Shown here in pieces: positions 1 through 8,522 of a stretch of 64,000 nucleotides of DNA (its first letter is position 1; every line of letters begins with the position of its first letter). A program made the translations under genes and the position numbers. The notes below the pieces were generated by a model, which ran no database searches, was not told the DNA's origin, and saw only the letters and a program-made list of their open reading frames with translations. The stretch comes from Amycolatopsis sp. FDAARGOS 1241 (lineage in GTDB: Bacteria; Actinomycetota; Actinomycetes; Mycobacteriales; Pseudonocardiaceae). The stretch spans positions 2,728,001 through 2,792,000 of the forward strand of contig NZ_CP069526.1 in assembly GCF_016889705.1 (NCBI RefSeq), written 5' to 3'.

Positions 1-2172
1 CAGCAGCGCGAACCACCACGCCACCAGACCGGCCAGGAAGCCCAGCGCGGCCACGAACAGCACACCCGCGGCGAGGGGCAGCCAAAGAGCGGCCCGACTG
101 GTGCGGACCACCGCCGGGGCCGGGGTGCGCACCAGCACGTCGCCGTCCGGGACGGCGCCCGGCGGGACGCCCGGGACCACCCCGTCCGGCGGGGAAGGAC
201 GGCGCCGCAACAGATACGCCGCCGCGATCGCCGCGGCGCCGAGGACCGCGAGCACCGCCGCGAGGATCACGAGCCAGCCGTCCTGCGGCTGCGCGGCGGC
301 CGGCGTCGTCGGCGTGGCCTCGTTCTGGCCCTTGTCCAGCGGCGAGTCCGTGGTCGGCGCGGCGGAGTGCGGCGCGGTCGGCAGGTCGTCGGTCGCGTCG
401 GGCTGGTGGGAACCCTGGCTGTTCTGCTGCAGGTACGACGGGACGATGCCGCGGCCGTCGGCGAGCGGCGTCGGGTCGAAGGTCACCCAGCCCCGGTCGC
501 CGAAGTACGCCTCGACCCACGCGTGCGCGTCCTGCGAGGAGATCGACTGGTAGTCGCCCTTCGAAACACCGGGCGTGAAGCCGATCGCGACCCGCGAGGG
601 GATGTTCGCGACCCGCAGCATCACGGCCATCGCCGATGCGTACTGCTCGCAGTAGCCCCGCTTGCCGTTGAGGATGAAGTCGGCCAGCGCGTCGGGGTCC
701 CGCGCGTCGGCGGTCTTCGTGTCGTACACGAAACCGTTCTGCGCACTGAAGAACTGCCACAACGCGGTCGCCCGGTCGAAGTTGTCGGTCTTGCCCGTGA
801 TGATCTGGTTCGTCTTCGCGACCACCCGCGGGTCCACGCGGCCGATCTGCCGGTAGAAGGCCGGCACCTCGTCGGACTTGGGGTCCGTGGCCCGCAGCTC
901 GACGGCCGTGGGTTCCTTCAGAGAGGCCACTTCCGTGTAAACCGGCGCGGGTTCGCTCTTCGTCGTGAACACCGACCCGCTCACGCGGTCGTAGAGCCAC
1001 TGCGGCGACAACCCGCGCAACGCGCGGGGCGCGCCGTAGACCGGCAACCAGTTGTCGACCCACCGGGTGGGCTGGATCTGGATCTGCCGCGACACGCCGG
1101 TGCCGTCGTCGCCGGGCGCGGCGGGCAGCGTGCTGTTGGCGAGCACCCCCGTCTGCGCCTGGCCGCCGCCGCGCAGGCCCCAGCCCTGGTTCGGCGTGTA
1201 GGTGTCCAAGGTGAACGCGCGCAGGTACCGACGGTCGTTGCCGAGCCCGCGGACCTGGAACAGCTCGGTGTTCTGGCCTTGGTCGAGCAGGCCGCGCAGC
1301 TGCGTGAACGGCGCGACGCCGAACCCGCCGGTGCCGTCGCCGCCCGAGCCCGGGCCCGAGCCGAACGGGATCTTCCCAACGGTGCCCACCCACGTGATCC
1401 CGCCGCCGAGCAGCCCGAGCACGAGCGCGGCGCAGACCACCGCGACGGGCGCCTGCACCGTACGCGCCCAGCCGCCCGAACCGGGTGCTTCGCGGTTGCG
1501 CCAGCGCCGGTGCCGGTGGTTTCCGTCGAGCGCGAGCAGGCACGCGAACGCCGCCGCGCCGAGCAGGAACGTCCACCACGGCAGCATTTCGTCCGACAGC
1601 GCCGCCGGCACCGCGTACACGCACAGCAGCACCAGACCGGTGGCGGCAGGCGCCGCGGCCGCGACGGCCAGCGTGTCCACGAGGACCGCGACCAGCCCGA
1701 TCGCGATGGTCACCAGGCACAGGATCGGCTGCGTGCCCTCGACCGGCGGCAGGCCCGTGCGGATCTGCTCGGCCGACGCCGCGAGCGTCGCCTGCAGTTC
1801 CCCGAAGGCCATCGGCCCCGGGATGATCTTGAGGATGCCCTGCGTGGTGAACGCGCCCGTCACCAGGAACAGCAGCACCACCAGCTGGCTGAGCCCGACC
1901 ACGACGGTCGGCGCCCGCAGCGAGCGCAGCGCCAGCCCGGTCGAGGCGATCAGGACGACCGCCACGAACAGGTAACCGAACCACGCCCACCCGTCGACCA
2001 CGCTCGTGAGCGACGTCGCCGCGCACAGCGTCGCGAGGCCCGCGGCGATCGGCGGCAGGATCCCGCTCGACCACACCGGTGGCTGCGCGGCCGGCTGCGG
2101 CGTCGGCGTGTGGGGGATCGGCGGCGGTGCCTGCGGGGCGGGCGCCGGCGGCCGGGGCGCGGTCGCGGTCAT
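1..2172 (-). CDS. Transglutaminase-like membrane protein (TgpA/DUF3488 type), 3' end outside window
   Basis: Minus-strand gene whose ATG lies at 2172-2170 and which is still open at base 1, so about 724 codons are visible and the C-terminus is missing. After a Pro/Ala-rich cytoplasmic start come several hydrophobic segments (about residues 40-200), as in the DUF3488 domain. A periplasmic transglutaminase-like core follows. The catalytic Cys is codon 649-651 (about residue 508) in RGYCEQYASAM, and the His/Asp part reads DAHAWVEAYFGDRGWVTFDPT further on, near 490-550. This is the standard partner of MoxR and DUF58 genes, and the start overlaps the DUF58 stop by ATGA. The substrate of these actinobacterial enzymes is not established; an envelope role is inferred. 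Confidence 0.9.
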   Translation of the reverse strand, partial: MTATAPRPPAPAPQAPPPIPHTPTPQPAAQPPVWSSGILPPIAAGLATLCAATSLTSVVDGWAWFGYLFVAVVLIASTGLALRSLRAPTVVVGLSQLVVLLFLVTGAFTTQGILKIIPGPMAFGELQATLAASAEQIRTGLPPVEGTQPILCLVTIAIGLVAVLVDTLAVAAAAPAATGLVLLCVYAVPAALSDEMLPWWTFLLGAAAFACLLALDGNHRHRRWRNREAPGSGGWARTVQAPVAVVCAALVLGLLGGGITWVGTVGKIPFGSGPGSGGDGTGGFGVAPFTQLRGLLDQGQNTELFQVRGLGNDRRYLRAFTLDTYTPNQGWGLRGGGQAQTGVLANSTLPAAPGDDGTGVSRQIQIQPTRWVDNWLPVYGAPRALRGLSPQWLYDRVSGSVFTTKSEPAPVYTEVASLKEPTAVELRATDPKSDEVPAFYRQIGRVDPRVVAKTNQIITGKTDNFDRATALWQFFSAQNGFVYDTKTADARDPDALADFILNGKRGYCEQYASAMAVMLRVANIPSRVAIGFTPGVSKGDYQSISSQDAHAWVEAYFGDRGWVTFDPTPLADGRGIVPSYLQQNSQGSHQPDATDDLPTAPHSAAPTTDSPLDKGQNEATPTTPAAAQPQDGWLVILAAVLAVLGAAAIAAAYLLRRRPSPPDGVVPGVPPGAVPDGDVLVRTPAPAVVRTSRAALWLPLAAGVLFVAALGFLAGLVAWWFALL

Positions 2173-3440
2173 CGCGGGCCGCCGATCAGGGCGACGCGGT
2201 GGGCGCCCGTGCGGCACAGTTCGGCCCACGCCTGGGGCATCGGGGTCTGCGGGCCGACGACGACCACGCCCCAGCCGGTCGCGCGCAGCAGCTCGGCGGC
2301 GTCCTGCGTCGCGGCGGTCTGGTGGTCGCTCGAGCCGGTCCCGGCCCAGCTGGGGGTGTCCAGCAGGACGGCGAGGCTGCGCACCCCGCGCGGGCGGTAG
2401 CGGGCCAGTTCGTGCACCGACTCCGCGCTGACCGTGCCGAGCACCGCGATGAGCTCCTGTCCTTCGGCCGGGTCGTGGCCCAGCGTCACGTCGCGCTGGT
2501 GCGCCGGCTGCAGGGCGGCCAGCGCGTCGAGCACGACGTTGTCGTAGCCTTCCCCGCCGTCACCCGGGGCGTCGGCCAGCGTGATGCCGTGCTCGGTGAC
2601 CAGGCGGACGCGGTGGCCGGAGCGGCGCAGGTGCAGCGCGACCGACGCCGCGAACGACACCGCCCACTCGAGGCTCGCCGCCGGGCCCGTGCCGTGGTGC
2701 GCGGCCGCGCGGTGGTCGAGCAGCACGGTCGTGCCGCCGCGCCACGGCCGTTCCTCCACGCGCACCATGACCTCGTCGCGGCGGGCGGTGGAGCGCCAGT
2801 GGACCTTCCGCATGTCGTCGCCGGTGCGGTAGTGGCGCACGATCACGTCGGGCTCGCCCTGTCCCGCGTGCAGGCGGACGGTGCCGTCGTCACCCGCGCC
2901 GACTCCGGCGCCGCCGGGCAGGCCCCACAGGCCGGCGACACGGGGCACCACCACGAGCCGCGAGTGGCCGATCAGCTCGCGTTCGAACTCGCACAGCCCG
3001 AACGGGTCGGTGATCGTCGCGCGCAGCGGGCCCACCTGCTGGATCCCGCGCAGCATCGGCTGCAGCGGGTACCGCAGCAGCACGCGCCGGTCGTGCGGCA
3101 GCCGTTCGACCACGAACCGCGGGCGGGAGCCCAGCGCGTACGGCACGCCGTCCTCGAGCAGCACCTCACCGCCGGGGAGCCGGCCGCTGCGCCACAGTTC
3201 GAGGTGCACCTCGCCGCTCGTGCCGACGGCCACGCGCTCCGGCCGCAGGGCCCGCGCGGCGCCGAGGCGCAGCCTGGTCGCCGAGATGAAGGCGGCGACA
3301 AGCAGCGGCAGCGCGACCACGAACACGGAGACGCGCAGGAGGTCGCGCTCGTTGAGCACCAGCGAGCACACGGCCGCGGCGATCCCCGCGGCCAGGAGGC
3401 AGCGGCCGCGGGTGGTCAGGCCGGACAGTGCACGCAGCAT
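2169..3440 (-). CDS. DUF58 domain protein
   Basis: 423 aa. Two N-terminal hydrophobic stretches (about residues 14-52) are followed by a beta-rich region and the DUF58 hallmark GDDMRKVHWRSTARRDEVMVR near residue 230, which lies just before a von Willebrand A-like fold in this family. It sits between a MoxR ATPase (33 bp upstream) and a transglutaminase (4-bp ATGA overlap). This is the classic MoxR-DUF58-TgpA order, thought to be an ATPase-driven chaperone and membrane complex acting on the envelope. The precise function is unknown. The ATG at 3440 is the only start that keeps the first membrane helix. Confidence 0.9.
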   Translation of the reverse strand: MLRALSGLTTRGRCLLAAGIAAAVCSLVLNERDLLRVSVFVVALPLLVAAFISATRLRLGAARALRPERVAVGTSGEVHLELWRSGRLPGGEVLLEDGVPYALGSRPRFVVERLPHDRRVLLRYPLQPMLRGIQQVGPLRATITDPFGLCEFERELIGHSRLVVVPRVAGLWGLPGGAGVGAGDDGTVRLHAGQGEPDVIVRHYRTGDDMRKVHWRSTARRDEVMVRVEERPWRGGTTVLLDHRAAAHHGTGPAASLEWAVSFAASVALHLRRSGHRVRLVTEHGITLADAPGDGGEGYDNVVLDALAALQPAHQRDVTLGHDPAEGQELIAVLGTVSAESVHELARYRPRGVRSLAVLLDTPSWAGTGSSDHQTAATQDAAELLRATGWGVVVVGPQTPMPQAWAELCRTGAHRVALIGGPR

Positions 3441-3473
3441 GCGGTTCTCGAATTCGCGTAGTGGGATCGACGG

Positions 3474-4550
3474 CTAGCGGGAGCCGGCCGAGCCCTGGGG
3501 GACGGGGACGCGGTGCAGCACCGCGCGAACCACGTCGGTCGCCGACCGGCGGGCGGCGTGCGCTTCGGTGGTGAGCACGAGCCGGTGCGCCAGCACGGGC
3601 CCGGCGACCGTGTGCAGGTCGTCCGGCACCACGTATTCACGGCCCGCCAGCGCTGCCTGCGCCCGCGCCGCACGGACCAGGTGCAGCGTCGCGCGCGGCG
3701 AAGCGCCGAGCCGGATCTCCGGCACCTGCCGGGTCGCGGCCACCAGGTCCACGGCGTAGCGGCGGACCTCGGGCGCGATGTGCACGGCGCGCACGGTCTC
3801 GATCAGCCGCTGCACGGTCGCGCCGTCGGACACCGGCGCCAGCTCGGCCAGCGGGTTGTGCCCGGCGTGCTCGTCGACCATCGCGAGCTCGGCCTGCTGG
3901 TCGGGGTAGCCGATCGACACGCGCGCGGTGAAGCGGTCGCGCTGCGCCTCGGGCAGGGCGTAGGTGCCCTCCATCTCGATGGGGTTCTGCGTCGCGATGA
4001 CCATGAACGGCTTGCCCAGCGCGTACGTGCTCGTGTCGACGGTGACCTGGTGCTCTTCCATGCACTCCAGGAGCGCCGACTGCGTCTTCGGCGAGGCGCG
4101 GTTGATCTCGTCGCCCACCACGATGTTCGCGAACACCGGGCCGGGCCGGAACTCGAACTCGCCCGTCTGCCGGTTGTAGATCGACACGCCCGTGACGTCG
4201 CTCGGCAGCAGGTCCGGGGTGAACTGCACGCGGCTCACGGTGCAGTCGATCGACCGCGCGAGCGCCTTGGCCAGTGAGGTCTTGCCGACGCCCGGCACGT
4301 CCTCGACGAGCAGGTGACCCTCGGCGAGGAGGGTCACCAGCGCGATCCGGATGACGTCGGGCTTGCCGACCAGCACGCGTTCGACGTTGGCGGCGATGCG
4401 GCGGGCCGTCTCGTGCAGCTCGTCGAGGGACACCCTGGGGGCGTACCCGTTCTGTCGCCCGATCGGGGCATCCGCCGCCGGGTAAGGCGGCTGCCCGGCC
4501 CCGCCGCCCTGCTGTCCGGCAGGGGTGGCGGGCTGGATTCTCGACGTCAC
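3474..4550 (-). CDS. MoxR-family AAA+ ATPase
   Basis: 358 aa. A disordered Gln/Gly/Pro-rich N-terminus (about 35 residues) precedes the AAA+ core. Walker A is VPGVGKTS at residues 85-92 and Walker B is VVGDEINRA, with Asp/Glu 147-148. Sensor and arginine-finger regions follow (ATQNPIEMEGTY, PEAQRDRF). MoxR proteins are chaperone-like ATPases that usually act on a VWA/DUF58 partner, and that partner is the next gene. It is the first gene of the minus-strand operon, diverging from the gene at 4820 across a 269-bp promoter region. Confidence 0.93.
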   Translation of the reverse strand: MTSRIQPATPAGQQGGGAGQPPYPAADAPIGRQNGYAPRVSLDELHETARRIAANVERVLVGKPDVIRIALVTLLAEGHLLVEDVPGVGKTSLAKALARSIDCTVSRVQFTPDLLPSDVTGVSIYNRQTGEFEFRPGPVFANIVVGDEINRASPKTQSALLECMEEHQVTVDTSTYALGKPFMVIATQNPIEMEGTYALPEAQRDRFTARVSIGYPDQQAELAMVDEHAGHNPLAELAPVSDGATVQRLIETVRAVHIAPEVRRYAVDLVAATRQVPEIRLGASPRATLHLVRAARAQAALAGREYVVPDDLHTVAGPVLAHRLVLTTEAHAARRSATDVVRAVLHRVPVPQGSAGSR

Positions 4551-4819
4551 TCGACCTCCTGGTGGCGCATGGCTGTGGGGCTTGCACCGGCTCCGCCGGG
4601 TCGCTCGCTGTCCGCGCAGCGATCAGCCTTCCACCCAGTGTGTCAAACTCGGGCGAACTCGGCGGCGGAACCCCGCGAACGGATCGCGGCGACTCTCCGG
4701 TATTACCGGACCTACGCCGATCGGGTGGCGGGGCGCCATTTCGGGTGCTCCCGCTGACGGTCCGCTCTCACGTATGCTCCGAGCCGAGGTCGCTCGACTA
4801 CGGAGAGGCGTAACCGCTC
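4551..4819. promoter_or_regulatory. Divergent promoter region with a perfect 15-bp palindrome
   Basis: This non-coding gap separates the MoxR operon (minus) from the type VII-like set (plus). It contains TCCGGTA-T-TACCGGA at 4696-4710, a perfect inverted repeat with one central base and the size of a dimeric repressor site. A plausible ribosome binding site (GGAGAGG, about 4801) precedes the ATG at 4820. No adjacent regulator gene explains the palindrome, so its ligand is unknown. Confidence 0.45.
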
Positions 4820-5200
4820 ATGAGCGAGGCTGGGGCCGCACCGCTGCCCGACGTGCCGGGCCTGACGAGTTCCGGTGCCGGCTCCCGCGGCTTCGCGGTG
4901 GCGCCTGAGCTGGCGACCGCCACCTACGCGAAGCTGGGCGAACTGCAGGACGTGGTGGGCGAGATGGTCCGCGAAGCCGGCGTCCTGGGGCGGTCCGTTC
5001 CGCTCGGCGGTGGGTACGCCGGCGAAGTCGGCGCGTTCATGGCGAAGTACGGCCTGGGCCGCGACGGCTCGGCGGTCGCGCAGCTGACCGCGTTCGGCAA
5101 GGAGCTCGAGGACCTCAAGGAACGGATCGCCGGCGCGCTGAAAAAGTACGAGCGCCAGGACGAGTCCGCTGCGGGCGGCGTGGACTGCGCCGGTGCCTGA
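4820..5200 (+). CDS. Small helical type VII-secretion-associated-like protein
   Basis: 126 aa, predicted mostly alpha-helical, with a central segment AKLGELQDVVGEMVREAGVL and an amphipathic C-terminal helix ending in charged residues. It has no signal peptide or membrane segment. I cannot assign a named family with certainty. Its size and its position directly before a DUF3558 lipoprotein, a PPE-like protein and EspG suggest a WXG100/EspC-like secreted or partner protein. It starts 20 bp after GGAGAGG and its stop overlaps the next start by 8 bp, so translation is probably coupled. Confidence 0.7.
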   Translation: MSEAGAAPLPDVPGLTSSGAGSRGFAVAPELATATYAKLGELQDVVGEMVREAGVLGRSVPLGGGYAGEVGAFMAKYGLGRDGSAVAQLTAFGKELEDLKERIAGALKKYERQDESAAGGVDCAGA

Positions 5201-5741
5201 CCCCGTGCGCTCGGCCAAGCTCCTCGCGCTCGTCCCCGCGCTCTGCGTGCTCGCCGCGTGCGGCCGCGCGCCCGTGACCCAGCGGGCTCTGCCCGTCGCC
5301 GACGGCGCTCCCGAACCCGCGCCGGCGAGCACCTCCGCCGCCTCGCTCGCCGGTCTGGACCCGTGCGCGCTGCTGTCGCCGGCGGACCGGTCGACGGCCG
5401 GGCTGACCCTGCTCGGCAAGCCGAAGACGATCGGTGCGGCGCGCGCGTGCGACTGGACCGTGCCCGCGACGTTCGGCGTCACCGTGACCCTCGACGGGAA
5501 CGCCGGGCTCGCCAACCTCGACGTCTCCCGGGGTACGCGCACGAAGAAGAAGGTCGGCGCGCACCAGGCCGTGCAAGTGGCGGACAAGAAGAACGCCGCC
5601 GGCACGTGCGCGGTGCTGCTGGGCGTGGGCGACTCCGCGAGCGTGCAGGTCGACGTGAGCAACGCGAGCTTCTCCGACACGACGCTCGCGTGCAGCCGGG
5701 CGGCGACCGTCGCCGCGCTCGTCGAGCCGAAGCTGCCCTGA
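5193..5741 (+). CDS. DUF3558 lipoprotein
   Basis: 182 aa, GTG start overlapping the previous gene by 8 bp. A lipoprotein signal peptide ends in LAAC with the lipidated Cys at residue 23. The mature part carries the DUF3558 signature LDPCALLSPADRS followed by a Cys-containing beta domain (ARACDWTV, GTCAVLLGV, TLACSRAA). Such lipoproteins are common next to ESX-like genes in Pseudonocardiales. The molecular role is unknown; surface anchoring is inferred from the lipobox. Confidence 0.85.
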   Translation: MPDPVRSAKLLALVPALCVLAACGRAPVTQRALPVADGAPEPAPASTSAASLAGLDPCALLSPADRSTAGLTLLGKPKTIGAARACDWTVPATFGVTVTLDGNAGLANLDVSRGTRTKKKVGAHQAVQVADKKNAAGTCAVLLGVGDSASVQVDVSNASFSDTTLACSRAATVAALVEPKLP

Positions 5742-5770
5742 TCCGCGATTCCGCCAACGGAAGGTGTGCC

Positions 5771-6337
5771 GTGTCCGCAGCTGTGCCCGAACCGACGGCC
5801 CGTTACGAGTCCTACAGTCACGTCGCGCTGGCCGCACTTGTCGAGCAGGACAACGACCCGGTCGCCGCCGGCCAGGCGGGCGCGCGGTGGGCCGAGCTGG
5901 CACGCCGGTTCGACGATTCGACGGCCTCGCTGGTCGCGCTGTCCTCCGGCAGCCGCGAGCTGTGGGAAGGCGACGCGGGCGACGCGATGCGTGCCGTCCT
6001 CGCCAAGGCGACGGGCTGGCTCGGCGAATCGGCCGCGGTGTCGGCGAAGGTCGGCGACTCGGTGGCGGCGCAGGCCGACGTCGCGGCACGGGCCCGGGCC
6101 GAGATGCCGCCGCCGGTCGAGTTCGACCCCGCCGCGATGATCCGGTCCGCCGCCGCGAGCGGGAGCGTGCTGCAGCTCGCGGGGCTGTCGATCGAGCTGG
6201 ACGCGCGCCGGGCGGCGGCCGAGGCGGCGCGGCAGAAGGCGATCGACGTCGTGCGGACGCGCGACGAGGCGCTGCGTGGGCTCGTGCCGGGTGTGTCCTT
6301 CCCGGCGGCTCCGGCCCTCGGTTCGGGGCCGGCTTGA
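5771..6337 (+). CDS. PPE/WXG-like secreted helical protein
   Basis: 188 aa from GTG at 5771, chosen because GGAAGG lies 6-8 bp upstream. The protein is an all-helical hairpin with a WEG turn (about residue 58) between long helices. It then has an Ala-rich helix and MPPPVEFDP, the layout of PPE-domain substrates in Pseudonocardiaceae. The stop codon overlaps the next start (TTGA). Immediate linkage to an EspG gene, whose family chaperones PE-PPE substrates, supports a type VII substrate. No ESX core gene is in the window, so secretion is inferred. Confidence 0.75.
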   Translation: MSAAVPEPTARYESYSHVALAALVEQDNDPVAAGQAGARWAELARRFDDSTASLVALSSGSRELWEGDAGDAMRAVLAKATGWLGESAAVSAKVGDSVAAQADVAARARAEMPPPVEFDPAAMIRSAAASGSVLQLAGLSIELDARRAAAEAARQKAIDVVRTRDEALRGLVPGVSFPAAPALGSGPA

Positions 6338-7041
6338 TCCGGCTCTCCGCGTCGGCGTTCGACGTGGTGTGGACCGATCTCGGGCTCGGCCGCGTCCCGG
6401 TGCCGCTGGCGGTGCCGAGCGTGGGCGCGACGGCGGAGGAACGCGCGGCGATCCGCGCTGAGGTCTACCGCGGGCTGGGCGAACGCGGCCTCTTCGACGG
6501 CCGCCTGGCGCCGGAGCTCGAGGACCGGTTGCGCGTGCTCGACGCCGCTTCCCGGTATGTGGGTTGTGAAGCGCTCGCGGACATGACCGCCGACCGCCCG
6601 TTCCGCGCGGTGGCCGCGGTGCGCGGGTGCTCCGGCGTGCTGGCGGTGCAGCCGGAGCGGACGGTGGGGCTGAGCGGGATTCGCGAGGGCGAGCTCGCGT
6701 CGGCGATCGTCGACGTGCTGCCCCGGCTGTCCGCCGGCCCGGGGTACGGCGTGACCCTGCCGTCCGGCGGCTGGGATTCGCCGACGGAGGTGGTGAGGCG
6801 GCAGGCCGAGGAGGTCGCCGCGATCCAGGCGCGCCCGGTGTTCGCCGCGGGCCAGTTCAGTGTCTACGAGCGGGGGAGCGGTGGCCGCGTCGAGCGGCGC
6901 GGCGGGCTGACGTGGTTCGACACGGACGCGGGCGCGTACTCCGCCGCGGTGTCCGGCGGGCGCGGCGGGCAGGAATGGGTGACCGTGGCTCCGGTCGACG
7001 GCCCACGGCTCGCGGAACGGGTGCTGGCGCTCTTCGGCTGA
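6334..7041 (+). CDS. EspG-family type VII secretion chaperone
   Basis: 235 aa from TTG at 6334, overlapping the PPE-like stop as TTGA. The start is placed here because the EspG N-terminal motif (LSASAFDVVWTDLGLG) begins at once. The usual EspG mix follows: an acidic helical segment (LAPELEDRLRVLDAASRY), then a central beta-sheet with an Arg/Gly-rich turn and a C-terminal helix. EspG proteins bind the tip of PPE proteins in the cytosol before ESX export, so the upstream PPE-like protein is the likely client. It ends 22 bp before a convergent Lrp gene. Confidence 0.85.
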   Translation: MIRLSASAFDVVWTDLGLGRVPVPLAVPSVGATAEERAAIRAEVYRGLGERGLFDGRLAPELEDRLRVLDAASRYVGCEALADMTADRPFRAVAAVRGCSGVLAVQPERTVGLSGIREGELASAIVDVLPRLSAGPGYGVTLPSGGWDSPTEVVRRQAEEVAAIQARPVFAAGQFSVYERGSGGRVERRGGLTWFDTDAGAYSAAVSGGRGGQEWVTVAPVDGPRLAERVLALFG

Positions 7042-7063
7042 GCGGGCCCGGCCGGATGGGTTT

Positions 7064-7516
7064 TCACGCCAGCTCGAGCAGGCTGGTCACCCTCACCTCG
7101 AGGTCGTGCAGCACCAGCCGGCTGCGCAACGCGCGCACGCCGTGCTCACGCTTGAGGCGGTCGACGACCGTTTCGAACTCCACGGGGTCCACGCACGCGA
7201 GCCGCAGCCGGTAGTCGTACTCGCCGCTCATCCGTGCCCCCGACACGATCTGCGGCACCCGGTGCAGCTCACGTTCGAACTCGGTGCGGTCGACGTCTTC
7301 GCGCAGGCGGACGTCGCTGACCATGGTCAGCCCGCGGCCCAGTGCGGCCGGGTCCAGATCGGCCCGGAAGCCGCGGATCACGCCGGCGGCCCGGAGCCGG
7401 CGCACGCGGTCCGCGACGGTGTTCGCGGACAGGCGCACCTCTTTGCTGAGCTCGTTGTACGTGCGGCGCGCGTCGTCTTCCAGGAGCCGGACGAGCGCGC
7501 GGTCGATGGCGTCCAC
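7064..7516 (-). CDS. Lrp/AsnC-family transcriptional regulator
   Basis: 150 aa if it starts at GTG 7516, where the fold begins (VDAIDRALVRLLEDDARRTYNELSKEV). A longer reading from ATG 7639 overlaps the divergent gene's start and adds non-conserved residues, so I reject it. An N-terminal winged helix (LSANTVADRVRRLRAAGVI) precedes a RAM/AsnC effector domain with GEYDYRLRLACVDP. It probably senses an amino acid and controls the divergent membrane-protein gene and itself. The exact start is uncertain because no strong ribosome binding site decides it. Confidence 0.85.
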   Translation of the reverse strand: MDAIDRALVRLLEDDARRTYNELSKEVRLSANTVADRVRRLRAAGVIRGFRADLDPAALGRGLTMVSDVRLREDVDRTEFERELHRVPQIVSGARMSGEYDYRLRLACVDPVEFETVVDRLKREHGVRALRSRLVLHDLEVRVTSLLELA

Positions 7517-7555
7517 GAGCGTGGTTGCGGAGTCCTCGGCTCCTGCCGGCAAGAG

Positions 7556-7604
7556 CCGAGGAAAACTCGGTTGACAGGGAGAGAAGTGCCGAGATTTTCG
7601 AGCC
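7556..7604. promoter_or_regulatory. Inverted repeats in the Lrp/membrane-protein intergenic region
   Basis: CCGAG-GAAAA-CTCGG (7556-7570) is a perfect 5-bp inverted repeat. It abuts TTGACA (7571-7576, a -35-like hexamer for the plus gene) and is followed by CCGAGATTTTCGAG (7589-7602), which repeats the same elements. AT-containing repeats beside an Lrp gene fit an autoregulatory site. This is inference from position and symmetry. Confidence 0.4.
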
Positions 7605-7637
7605 ATCCTCGACCTTGCTCCTGGAATCGTCGAGGTC

Positions 7638-8427
7638 ATGGAAGTCCTGCTGCCGCCCGTCCTGCCCGTGCTGACCGTTCTGCTCGTGACCGTGGTCCAA
7701 CGCCGCTACGGCCACCGGCTCGGCGGGCGGCTGACCGGGTTCCCGACGACGACCTTCCCGTTCCTGATCGTCCTCGTGACGAGCGACGGCGCCGGTGGCG
7801 TGGCGCAGGCGGCGCGGGGGATGATCGCCGGTCAGCTCGTGGTGGCGGCTTTCTGCCTCGGCTACGGCCGGCTCGGCCGGCAGCTGCGGAACCCGGCCGC
7901 GGCGGTCACGATCGCGCTGGCCGTCGCCGCCGGGGCGTTCTCCATCGCGACGGAGCTGCGGTCACCGTGGACGGCGGCGGGGCTGACCGGCGCGCTGGTC
8001 CTCGCGGGGTTGGGGGCGTGGCCGCCCACGTCCGGGCCCGAGCTGGCGGGCCGGGCGCCGCGCTGGTCGGGAGGCGCCGGTGCGCGTGGGTGCCGCCGCG
8101 GCCGTCGTGACGGCGCTGGCCGTGCTCGCCCGGCTGCTGGGCCCGCAGCCGGCGGGCCTGCTGTCGTGCACGCCGGTCGTGCTGTCGATCCTCACCCCGA
8201 CGATGGACCGCGGTTCGGGATTCGCGGCCGCGGAAACGCTGGTGTGCTCGGCGTTGCGCTCGTTGCCGGCGACGCTGGCGTTCGCCGTGGTCACCGCGTT
8301 GTGCGTGATGCCGCTCGGGCCCGTGGCGGCATTCGGCCTCGCCGGCGCGGCGCTGTTCATCACCGACCACCTCGTCGGCCGGCTGCTGGCCGCGCGCGAG
8401 CCCGCGGCGGCCGGGCAACCCCGCTGA
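7638..8427 (+). pseudogene. Internally duplicated membrane protein broken by a frameshift
   Basis: From ATG 7638 the frame encodes about 140 plausible residues with four or five hydrophobic segments, ending near APRWSGGAG. From about 8080 that frame turns into Arg/Gly-rich nonsense, while the frame beginning GTG 8080 carries a matching second half (about 115 aa) to the stop at 8427. The halves resemble each other: an initial P-rich loop (TGFPTTTFPFLIVLVTS against AGLLSCTPVVLSILTPT), then G..A...G and an AF motif. That suggests one duplicated transporter-like protein of about 262 aa. The shift must lie between about 7987 and 8100. It could be a real mutation, a sequencing error or two genes. 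No known family is recognised. Confidence 0.65.
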
Positions 8428-8522
8428 CCGGAAGCTTCGGCGTGATACTTCACGCACGGCACGCGGAATGCCAGGCCGCACACTGGGGTTGTCGCCAGTA
8501 GTCGTAGCGGGAGGAGTCCGAC

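Noticed and set aside
7517..7639. Extended N-terminus of the Lrp regulator
   Set aside because: It would start on top of the divergent gene's ATG and place a promoter-like region and inverted repeats inside the gene.
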